Source: Acidimicrobiaceae bacterium (lineage in GTDB: Bacteria; Actinomycetota; Acidimicrobiia; Acidimicrobiales; Ilumatobacteraceae). Taken from it: a stretch of 64,000 nt of DNA. The position numbers and the translations under genes are program-made. The notes beneath the pieces are model-generated. The model was not told the origin of the DNA. It was given only the letters and a program-made list of their open reading frames with translations, and did no database searches. Below, in pieces: positions 50,564-57,663 of the stretch (positions are counted from its first letter, which is position 1; each line of letters starts with the position of its first letter). The stretch lies in assembly GCA_020637235.1 (NCBI GenBank), contig JACJWG010000011.1, forward strand, positions 1-64,000, given 5' to 3'.

Positions 50564-52255
50564 ATGGGGATGGGGAAGGGGATGGGCATGGGGGCGAGCC
50601 GGACGAGCGTGGCTCGTGGTGACACCGACACGCCGCTGCTCGACGAGACGATCGGCGCCAACCTCGAACGCACGGGACGCGTCCACGGCGATCGCACCGC
50701 GTTCGTCGCGTGTCATCAGGGGGTGAGATTCACCTACGCCGCGTTCGACGCGGCGGTCGACGATCTGGCCGCGTCGCTGCTCGGCATGGGGCTCGTACCC
50801 GGCGACCGGGTGGGCATCTGGAGCCCGAACTACGTGGAGTGGGCGCTCGTGCAGTACGCCACCGCGAAGATCGGCGTGATCCTGGTGAACGTCAACCCGG
50901 CCTACCGCACCCACGAGCTCACGTATGCGCTGAACCAGTCGGGCTGCCGTGTGCTGATCGCAGCGCCGTCGTTCCGGAGCAGCGACTACGTCGACATGGT
51001 GGCGTCGGTGCGTGCCGACGTGCCACAGCTCGAGCGGGCGGTGTTCTTCTGGACCGACGAGTGGCAGTCGCTGCGGGCTCCGGCGCCGCCGGCAGCGATC
51101 GACCGGGTGCGATCGGTGTCGGCCGGTTTGCGGCCGGACGACCCGATCAACATCCAGTACACCAGCGGCACCACCGGCTACCCGAAGGGGGCCACGCTGT
51201 CGCACCGCAACATCCTGAACAACGGCTTCTTCGTCGCCGAGGGATTGCGGTACACCGAGCACGACGTCGTGTGCGTGCCGGTGCCGCTCTATCACTGCTT
51301 CGGGATGGTGATGGGCAACCTCGGCGCCACCACGCACGGAGCCTGCGTGGTGTACCCCGAGGCAGCGTTCGACGCGGCGGCCACGCTGCGAGCGTTGGAG
51401 AGCGAGCGCTGCACCTCGCTGTTCGGCGTGCCGACGATGTTCATCGGCGAGCTCGCCGCGCTGGCGGCGCCGGAGTTCGCCGAGCTCGACCTCTCGACGA
51501 TGCGCACCGGGCTGATGGCCGGGTCGCCGTGCCCGGTGGAGGTGATGAAGCAGGTGACGTCCACCATGCACATGCCCGAGGTGGGCATCGCGTACGGCAT
51601 GACCGAGACGTCGCCGGTGAGCACCCAGACCGCCACCGACGACACCCTCGACCGGCGCTGCGGCACCGTCGGTCGAGCAGCACCGCACGTCGAGATCCGG
51701 ATCGTCGACCCGAACACGGGCGAGGTGGCACCGATCGGCACACCGGGCGAGTTCTGCACCCGCGGCTACTCGGTGATGCTCGGGTACTGGGACGAGCCCG
51801 AGAAGACCGCGCAGGCGATCGACGCCGAGGGGTGGATGCACACCGGCGATCTGGCCGTGATGGACGACGAGGGCTACGTGAACATCGTCGGCCGGATCAA
51901 GGACATGATCATCCGCGGCGGCGAGAACGTGTATCCGCGTGAGATCGAGGAGTTCTTGTACACCCACCCCGCCGTGGCCGACGTGCAGGTGATCGGCGTG
52001 CCCGACGAGCGCTACGGCGAGGAGATCATGGCCTGCATCAAGCTGGCCGACTCGGTGGACCCCGCCACCGTGACCGCCGAGGACATCCGCGAGTTCTGTC
52101 GCGGCACGATCGCCCACTTCAAGATTCCGCGCTACGTGTCGTTCGTGAGCGAGTTCCCGATGACGGTGACCGGCAAGGTGCGCAAGATCGAGATGCGCGA
52201 GCAGGCGATCGTCGACCTCGGCCTGCAGTCGGCCGCGGCGATCCGCAACGCCTGA
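50564..52255 (+). CDS. AMP-binding acyl-CoA synthetase (FadD family)
   Basis: A 563-aa adenylate-forming enzyme. Core motifs are YTSGTTGYPKGATLSH (~202-217), YGMTETSP (~346), GYWDEPEKTAQAI, HTGDLAVMDDEGYV, GRIKDMIIRGGENVYPREI and the C-terminal catalytic Lys in TVTGKVRKIEM. This activates a fatty or aromatic acid as acyl-AMP and then acyl-CoA. The start region is odd: ATGGGGATGGGGAAGGGG then ATGGGCATGGGG gives four in-frame ATGs at 50564, 50570, 50582 and 50588; the GGGGAAGGGG run could be the ribosome binding site for the last two. It is divergent from the S9 peptidase with a 58-nt gap. Confidence 0.93.
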   Translation: MGMGKGMGMGASRTSVARGDTDTPLLDETIGANLERTGRVHGDRTAFVACHQGVRFTYAAFDAAVDDLAASLLGMGLVPGDRVGIWSPNYVEWALVQYATAKIGVILVNVNPAYRTHELTYALNQSGCRVLIAAPSFRSSDYVDMVASVRADVPQLERAVFFWTDEWQSLRAPAPPAAIDRVRSVSAGLRPDDPINIQYTSGTTGYPKGATLSHRNILNNGFFVAEGLRYTEHDVVCVPVPLYHCFGMVMGNLGATTHGACVVYPEAAFDAAATLRALESERCTSLFGVPTMFIGELAALAAPEFAELDLSTMRTGLMAGSPCPVEVMKQVTSTMHMPEVGIAYGMTETSPVSTQTATDDTLDRRCGTVGRAAPHVEIRIVDPNTGEVAPIGTPGEFCTRGYSVMLGYWDEPEKTAQAIDAEGWMHTGDLAVMDDEGYVNIVGRIKDMIIRGGENVYPREIEEFLYTHPAVADVQVIGVPDERYGEEIMACIKLADSVDPATVTAEDIREFCRGTIAHFKIPRYVSFVSEFPMTVTGKVRKIEMREQAIVDLGLQSAAAIRNA

Positions 52256-52290
52256 CGCGCGACGCGCACCGGTGCGCGAGCATCGGCGAC

Positions 52291-53019
52291 ATGGAGACTC
52301 ACGACTTCCTCACCGCGATCGCACGCGACGGCGAGGCGTTCGCCTCGGTGTGCGCCGACGCCGACCTCGCTGCGCCGGTGGCGGCGTGCCCGGGCTGGAC
52401 CATCGCCGACCTCGTGTACCACCTCGGTGAGGTGCACCACTTCTGGCGCACGGTCGTCGGTGAGGCACGCGACACGTGGGAGGGCTACGAGCAACCGGCG
52501 CGCCCGGCCGACGGCGAGCTGATCGGCTGGTACCGCGACGGCCTCGCCGAGCTGGTGACGGTGCTCGCCGCCGCCGACCCGGCGCAGCCGAACTGGACGT
52601 GGTCGACCGACAAAACCGCCGGCTTCGTGCAGCGACGCATGGCGCAGGAGACCGCGATCCACCGATGGGACGCCGAGCAGGCGGCCGGACTCGACACAGG
52701 CGTCGAGCCACACCTGGCGAGCGACGGGATCGACGAGTTCCTGATGTGGTTCGCCGACGAACCGAACGAGGGCGCGGCGGTGCCGGGCGGTTCGGTGCAT
52801 CTGCACTGTGGCGACGTGTCGGGGGAGTGGACCGTGCGGCTGAACGCCGAGGGCACCTACGACATCGAACGCGCCCACGCCAAGGGCGACTGCGCGTTGC
52901 GCGGCTCGGCCAGCGACCTCCTGCTCGCCCTGTGGCGCCGCCGCGGCATCGACACGATCGACGTCGTGGGCGACGCCGACGTCGCCGCCCGCTTCATCGC
53001 CTACCCATCGCTCGAGTGA
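52291..53019 (+). CDS. maleylpyruvate isomerase (MDMPI/DinB-like) family mycothiol-dependent protein
   Basis: A 242-aa protein. The N-terminal DinB-like four-helix domain begins CPGWTIADLVYHLGEVHHFW, with the conserved His residues that bind a metal (HLGEVHHF), and QETAIHRWDAE supplies a third (~129). The C-terminal ~90 residues (GSVHLHCGDVSGEWTVRL) match the MDMPI C-terminal domain. Family members use mycothiol as cofactor, though many have no proven reaction. It follows the acyl-CoA synthetase after 35 nt and may be in the same transcript. Confidence 0.9.
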   Translation: METHDFLTAIARDGEAFASVCADADLAAPVAACPGWTIADLVYHLGEVHHFWRTVVGEARDTWEGYEQPARPADGELIGWYRDGLAELVTVLAAADPAQPNWTWSTDKTAGFVQRRMAQETAIHRWDAEQAAGLDTGVEPHLASDGIDEFLMWFADEPNEGAAVPGGSVHLHCGDVSGEWTVRLNAEGTYDIERAHAKGDCALRGSASDLLLALWRRRGIDTIDVVGDADVAARFIAYPSLE

Positions 53020-53054
53020 ACCTTCTGGTCGCGCACTCCCAGAGGCGACCCGTC

Positions 53055-53148
53055 GTCCGTGTGGTTCCGCCCTCGTGACGGCCGGAGAACCACACGGACC
53101 CTGATGTTTCGTGTGGTTCCGCCGTCGCAGCGCGGGCGCAACCACACG
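53055..53148. terminator. two tandem hairpins with a shared motif
   Basis: Hairpin one has perfect 13-base arms (53055-53067 GTCCGTGTGGTTC and 53087-53099). Hairpin two has 9-base arms (53110-53118 CGTGTGGTT and 53140-53148). Both begin with CGTGTGGTTCCGCC, so they are a direct duplication of one palindrome. They lie between the convergent MDMPI-like gene and the gene at 53179. A half copy of the 45732 hairpin arm lies just before them at 53022-53035. Confidence 0.6.
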
Positions 53149-53178
53149 GATGGGGCGGATCCGCCGTGCGTGGTCAGG

Positions 53179-54222
53179 TCACTCGTCGATGCCGACGGGT
53201 TGGCCGTCGATGATCTGGTCGAGGTACTCGCTCAGGCCGTAGCCGACCTTGCCCTCGTACGGGCCGCTCTCGACCGTCCACTTGGTCATCCCCTCGCTGA
53301 TGCGGGTCATCAGCCAGTTGCCGTCGGGGTCCTGGCGGCGGTTGCGCAACGGGATCAGGTCCATCACCTCGCCGGTGAACGTCCACTCGCGGTCCGAGCG
53401 CGACGAGCGCAGCACGCCGGTGATGCGGTCGTGGTAGCTCTCCTCGCCGCGGCTCTCCGTGCTGATCGAGACGTCGTCGCAGTAGTGCATCTGCCCCTGC
53501 TCCCACACGAAGCCGCCGCGGGTGCCGGGGCCGTCCTTCTTCGCGACACGGCTCGCCATGAAGCCGAAGTCGCGATCGACGTTGGCCGTGAGCCAGCGGT
53601 AGTACCACGGCGCCTGCCAGTAGCGCGGTCCCCACGAGTGGTCGCGCAGGCCGCAGCCGCGGATCTCCCACTCGCGATCACCCACGCGCATCGTGCCATG
53701 GGCCTCGACGAGCTGCTCGTAGTGGCCCTTCGCGAACTCCTCACCCGGCGCCTCGTGCGGCGTGTCGGGCTCGCCGCCGAACATGCTCGGCTTGCCCTGG
53801 CCGGTGAAGGTGAGATGCACCTCGCACTCGGCGTACGGGTTGTTGGTGAACGCCGCCTTCGGGTCGGCCATCTGCTCGGGCTCGTCGAGCAGCACCACCT
53901 TGCCGACGTAGTCGACCTTCAGCTCCTCGAACGGGGTGACCATCGTCCACGTCATGCCGCCGGCGTCGAAGCGGTCGTTGTTGTCGATCGACGGCCGCTT
54001 GTACATGAACCCGACGCTGCGACTCGCGGCGCCGTCCTCCGGCGGCAAGTAGAGGCACACCGTCATCTCGGCGTAGCCCTCGTTGGCACGGTTGCCGATC
54101 CGGAACCAGCCACCCACTTGCTGGTCGGGATCGAAGCAGTTGATGTACATGCTCTCGTTGAAGTTCGACTCGGGGCCGAGTTCGTGCATGTATTCGTCGG
54201 AAGGTTCGAGGCGCACACCCAT
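53179..54222 (-). CDS. conserved hypothetical protein, AttH/lipocalin-like in appearance
   Basis: A 347-aa protein with no signal peptide or membrane span. Its start (VRLEPSDEYMHELGPESNFN) and the block GCGLRDHSWGPRYWQAPWYY (Arg-Asp-His-Ser-Trp) look conserved. The beta-rich alternating pattern and the RDHSWG motif resemble the paired lipocalin-like AttH/CrtC-type or DUF7064/7065 proteins, often found with fatty-acid or steroid genes in actinobacteria. This is recollection, and I cannot confirm it. The ATG at 54222 is preferred to 54261 because it precedes the conserved-looking start. Confidence 0.72.
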   Translation of the reverse strand: MGVRLEPSDEYMHELGPESNFNESMYINCFDPDQQVGGWFRIGNRANEGYAEMTVCLYLPPEDGAASRSVGFMYKRPSIDNNDRFDAGGMTWTMVTPFEELKVDYVGKVVLLDEPEQMADPKAAFTNNPYAECEVHLTFTGQGKPSMFGGEPDTPHEAPGEEFAKGHYEQLVEAHGTMRVGDREWEIRGCGLRDHSWGPRYWQAPWYYRWLTANVDRDFGFMASRVAKKDGPGTRGGFVWEQGQMHYCDDVSISTESRGEESYHDRITGVLRSSRSDREWTFTGEVMDLIPLRNRRQDPDGNWLMTRISEGMTKWTVESGPYEGKVGYGLSEYLDQIIDGQPVGIDE

Positions 54223-54300
54223 GCGTGGCACCGTACCCAAGCGGTTCCGGGCGTCCGTCACCGGAGGCGGGGGACGAACGTCCCGATGTGACCAGCGAGA

Positions 54301-56196
54301 TCAGCGGGCGCCGAACCCGCCGCCACCGCCACCGCCACCCCCGCCGCCGGAGAAGCCGCCACCCGATCCCGAGCTGCTCGGCGTGCTCGCCGACACGAAC
54401 GACGACCCCGAGCTCTCGATCCGGTCGAACCCGTCGAACCGGCCGTGCATCCCCGGCGCCGGTGTGTACCAGGCGCCGAAAGCCGGGTCGGCGAGCAGGC
54501 TCGGGAGCCGGGCGGCGAGTCCCCGCACCAGCTCGGCCGACACGCCGAGCGCCACTGCGTACACCAAGTAGCGCTCCCACAGGATCAGGTGTCCGACGGG
54601 AGCGTCCTCGAGCTGGGAGAAGTCCTTCAGGAACTTCTTCAGGCCCTCGGCCTTCGCCGCTGCCTCCACCGAGGCCTGGTTGCGGTTGCTCAGCAGCTTG
54701 GTGCCGATGCCGAACAACGCGGCAGCGATCGCCACACCCCACCAGCCGAAGCCATAGCCCGTGACGAGCGTCGCGACGACTGTCACCACCCCGACCACGG
54801 CGCACACGACGACGAGCGATGCGACGAGCCGGCCGTTCGACTGCTCGCCGTAGCCGCGGCGTCGGAACTCGGCCTTCACCCCGCCGGTCACCTCGTCGAG
54901 CTTCTTCTTCGCCGTGGTCTGGTTGGCCTTCGCCCAGTCCTGCAGTTCCTCGGACGTCGTCTCGGTGGTGCCGCGGAACACCAACTCGAGGAGGTCCTTC
55001 TCGTACGCCAGCACGTCGGCACCGAACGGCTTGCCGAGCCAGGTGTAGCGATGCACCACCTTGTCGGGGCCGAACCGTTCCTCCCGCTCGCCGGTGATGC
55101 GCAGGTAGCCACGTTGCGCGAGATCGACGAGCGTGCCGGCGATCGTGGGCCCGGCGTCGACCGACCCCCGCCGAAGGTTGGTGAGCGCCACGGCCGGAGG
55201 GTCGTCGAGCGGCTCCCGCCAATACTCGCCCTGCACCTCCGTGCTCCGGCCCTCGCGGCCACCGACCAACCACAGCGCGCCGGCGCCGACGGCTCCCATC
55301 GCCGCCACCATCGCCGAGATCAGCCAGCCGCTGCGACGGTCGGCGGCACGCTGCTCGACGTCGTCCTGGTACCGGCGCTCGGCGGCGAGCACGCCGGGCA
55401 GCAGGTCCTCCGTGCCCTTGGTGTTGAACGTCGACGCAGGCGCCAGCGCGACGATCTCGACGAATTCGCCGGCCGGAACGTCTCGCACCCGTGCCACCAC
55501 CTCGGACGGGGCGAGGCGCACGGTGCCGTTCGACGGACCGTGGGCCCAGGCGCGCAAGACGTTCACGTCGTCGTCCGGGGTCTCGGGGATGGCCGGCACC
55601 ACGGCCAGCGGGAAGCGGAGACGGATCGACACCTGCCCGATGCCGGGATGCTCGGTGCCGACGAACTGCCAGTCGATCACGCTCACGTCGCGACCGACCT
55701 GCACCTGTGGCGATACGAAGTACGTGAGCGTGTAGGTCTCGGTGGTGTCCGACGTGGGGCGACGCAGCGCCCACTCCCACTCGCCGCTGACGGAGTCCTC
55801 CGGCGCGATCACCTCGAGCGGACCGTCGCCGTCGGCGGCGGCGAACTGGCTGATGTCGGCTCGGTTGCGCTCGAAACTGCGGATGCCGAAGTTGAACGGC
55901 CCGCCGTCGTAGGTGTAGGTCACCCGCTCCGTCACCAGCATCGAACCGTCGGCTCGGAGCTCGGCGTCGGTGTCGAGCGCATCGATCGAGAACGACCGGT
56001 CCTGGGCCGCGACGGTCGATGGGTCGAACGCACCGGGGAACGCCCCGAGGAACGCGCCGACGAGGGTGACGACGAGAGTGGCGACGACGGTGGCTGCGAG
56101 CACGAGCAGCGGGCCGCGCGCCGCTCGGTGGTCGCCACCGCCTAGAAGAGTTCGAGTTGTTCCCACGTCACCGCCACCTCGCTCACCAGTTGCCAT
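54301..56196 (-). CDS. DUF2207-family membrane protein
   Basis: A 631-aa protein. A hydrophobic N-terminal segment (about 29-52) is followed by an extracytoplasmic DUF2207 domain (about 65-275; SFSIDALDTDAELRADGSML, VTERVTYTYDGGPFNFGIR). Then come one helix (~290-312), a cytoplasmic winged-helix-like region (~330-440; TLVDLAQRGYLRITGE), two more helices (~455-500), and a C-terminus of Ser/Gly ending in a poly-Gly run before FGAR. This matches YciQ-like proteins of unknown role. The ATG at 56196 overlaps the upstream 88-aa gene by 55 nt; GTG 56166 also has a good ribosome binding site and would shorten the overlap. Confidence 0.88.
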   Translation of the reverse strand: MATGERGGGDVGTTRTLLGGGDHRAARGPLLVLAATVVATLVVTLVGAFLGAFPGAFDPSTVAAQDRSFSIDALDTDAELRADGSMLVTERVTYTYDGGPFNFGIRSFERNRADISQFAAADGDGPLEVIAPEDSVSGEWEWALRRPTSDTTETYTLTYFVSPQVQVGRDVSVIDWQFVGTEHPGIGQVSIRLRFPLAVVPAIPETPDDDVNVLRAWAHGPSNGTVRLAPSEVVARVRDVPAGEFVEIVALAPASTFNTKGTEDLLPGVLAAERRYQDDVEQRAADRRSGWLISAMVAAMGAVGAGALWLVGGREGRSTEVQGEYWREPLDDPPAVALTNLRRGSVDAGPTIAGTLVDLAQRGYLRITGEREERFGPDKVVHRYTWLGKPFGADVLAYEKDLLELVFRGTTETTSEELQDWAKANQTTAKKKLDEVTGGVKAEFRRRGYGEQSNGRLVASLVVVCAVVGVVTVVATLVTGYGFGWWGVAIAAALFGIGTKLLSNRNQASVEAAAKAEGLKKFLKDFSQLEDAPVGHLILWERYLVYAVALGVSAELVRGLAARLPSLLADPAFGAWYTPAPGMHGRFDGFDRIESSGSSFVSASTPSSSGSGGGFSGGGGGGGGGGGFGAR

Positions 56197-56408
56197 CGGA
56201 GTCGTCCTCGGGTACCCGGTCGGCGCACCTCGACTGCGTCGGGCCGCAGGTTGCGGGCCGATCCGTCCGGGTCGAACAGCTTGATGCTGCCATCGGCGGA
56301 GATGCCCGCCATCTTCCCCTCCACCCAGCGGGCGTGACCCTGACGGCGGAACCGGATCGGCTCGCCGGCACGCAAGCCGAGTCGCTCGAGGAGCAGGGGG
56401 TCGGTCAT
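56142..56408 (-). CDS. small conserved-looking 88-aa protein
   Basis: An 88-residue soluble protein that I do not recognise. It reads MTDPLLLERLGLRAGEPIRF at the start, with GHARWVEGKMAGISADGSIK giving an SH3-like or Tudor-like beta-barrel feel, and ends in an Arg-rich strand and VTWEQLELF. Basic surface and small barrel suggest nucleic-acid or peptide binding, as inference. It overlaps the DUF2207 start by 55 nt and follows the SDR gene by 50 nt, so all three may form one transcript. Confidence 0.6.
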   Translation of the reverse strand: MTDPLLLERLGLRAGEPIRFRRQGHARWVEGKMAGISADGSIKLFDPDGSARNLRPDAVEVRRPGTRGRLRWQLVSEVAVTWEQLELF

Positions 56409-56458
56409 GTGGTCGTCGGCTCGCGTCGCAGATGGCGTGGATGGTGTCGCGTCGCCCG

Positions 56459-57277
56459 TCACCCGGTGATCCGTGCCTGCAGCTTCCGCATCCCGGCGAG
56501 CCAGCGGTCGGCGTCGGCCGCCTTGCGCTGGAGGTAGGTGTGCACCTCGGGGTGGGGCAGGATCAGGAACCGCTCGTCGCCGATCGCCTGCAGCACCACC
56601 TCGGCCACCTCGGCGGGTTCGAGCACGTTGCCGGCCGCACGCACGACGTCGCCCCCGACCGAGCCGGCGATGTCGTTGCCGGCGCGATCGTCGCCACCGT
56701 TCAGCATGCGGGTGTTCACGCCCTGGGGGCACAGACAGCTCACTCGCACGCCGCGGTCGCCGTAGGTGATGCTCAGCCACTCGGCGAACGCGACGGCAGC
56801 GTGTTTGGTGAGGGAGTACGGCGCCGAACCGATCTGGCTGAGCAGCCCGGCGGCCGACGCCGTGGAGCAGAAGTAGCCCTCGCCTCGCGCCACCCAGTCG
56901 GGCACCAGGTGCTTGGCTGCCCAGCGGTGGGCGTGCACGTTGACGTCGAACGCCGTTTGCCAGATCGCCTCCGTGGTGTCGAGGTCCTGCCCGATCCCCA
57001 CGCCGGCGTTGGCGAAGAACAGGTCGACGGGCCCGAACGCGGCTTCGGCCGCGTCGATCAGTTCGACGTTGCCCGCCTCCGTGCCGACGTCGACCCCGAG
57101 CCCGAGTGCCGAACCGGCGCGTTCGGCGCCGAGCGACGCCGCCACCACCTCGGCCCCGGCGGCGTCGAGATCGGCCACCACCACGCGGGCGCCGGCTGCG
57201 TGGAAACGCCGTGCCAGCGCCTCGCCGATGCCGCCGGCTGCGCCGGTGACCACCACGTGACGGTCGTTCAGGTCCAT
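56459..57277 (-). CDS. short-chain dehydrogenase/reductase
   Basis: A 272-aa Rossmann-fold oxidoreductase. The cofactor motif TGAAGGIG is at about 11-18, and Asp after strand 2 (VVVADLDAAG) favours NAD(H). FFANAGVG is motif II, and the catalytic Ser-Tyr-Lys is STASAAGLL with YSLTK (~155-159). The C-terminal extension PHPEVHTYLQRKAADADRWL is longer than the minimal SDR. The substrate is unknown. The ATG at 57277 is chosen; the frame is open upstream but lacks SDR sequence. Confidence 0.92.
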   Translation of the reverse strand: MDLNDRHVVVTGAAGGIGEALARRFHAAGARVVVADLDAAGAEVVAASLGAERAGSALGLGVDVGTEAGNVELIDAAEAAFGPVDLFFANAGVGIGQDLDTTEAIWQTAFDVNVHAHRWAAKHLVPDWVARGEGYFCSTASAAGLLSQIGSAPYSLTKHAAVAFAEWLSITYGDRGVRVSCLCPQGVNTRMLNGGDDRAGNDIAGSVGGDVVRAAGNVLEPAEVAEVVLQAIGDERFLILPHPEVHTYLQRKAADADRWLAGMRKLQARITG

Positions 57278-57362
57278 GGCCAGATCGTACGCAGCTGTCG
57301 TGCGAACGTCGCGTGTCACCCGGCTGCGACACGGGGAAACACACTGTTCACGGTAGGGTGCA

Positions 57363-57391
57363 TTCACCGGACCCGACCGGACGGTTAGGTT
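57363..57391 (+). promoter_or_regulatory. candidate sigma-70-type promoter
   Basis: TTCACC (57363-57368) and TAGGTT (57386-57391) are spaced by 17 bases. Both are near the housekeeping consensus for actinobacteria. They lie 36 nt upstream of the start of a small gene that has a strong ribosome binding site. No other support. Confidence 0.3.
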
Positions 57392-57426
57392 CGGAGAACA
57401 CCTACTCCCGTGCTCAGGAGGCACTG

Positions 57427-57594
57427 ATGACCGACACCAACGAGGCCGTCATCACCGAGGCGCTCACCGTGATCGACAAGGCCCTCGCGCAGATGATGAG
57501 CCGCGAACTGGTGTCGACGGGCGAGGTCACCGACGTGCTCCTCGACGTGCGCACCCTGCTCACGGCACCGGCCAAACAGCCCACCCCCGCCTGA
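57427..57594 (+). CDS. small 55-aa acidic helical protein
   Basis: A 55-residue protein (MTDTNEAVITEALTVIDKAL, then MMSRELVSTGEVTDVLLDVR). It has no signal or membrane segment and looks like two amphipathic helices. A near-perfect ribosome binding site AGGAGG lies 7 nt before the ATG, and a promoter-like pair and a strong terminator bracket it, so it is probably a well-expressed single-gene unit. I do not recognise a family. Confidence 0.7.
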   Translation: MTDTNEAVITEALTVIDKALAQMMSRELVSTGEVTDVLLDVRTLLTAPAKQPTPA

Positions 57595-57633
57595 TCGGCG
57601 TCGGCCCACGGCCGTCGCCCACCGATCTCCGCA

Positions 57634-57663
57634 CGAACGCCGCGCCTCAGGGCGCGGCGTTCG
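57634..57663. terminator. perfect hairpin with stop codon in loop
   Basis: Perfect 13-base arms (57634-57646 CGAACGCCGCGCC and 57651-57663) with a 4-base loop TCAG. The first three loop bases are the stop codon of the WS/DGAT gene on the minus strand. It serves the convergent 55-aa gene and WS/DGAT gene. Confidence 0.8.
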
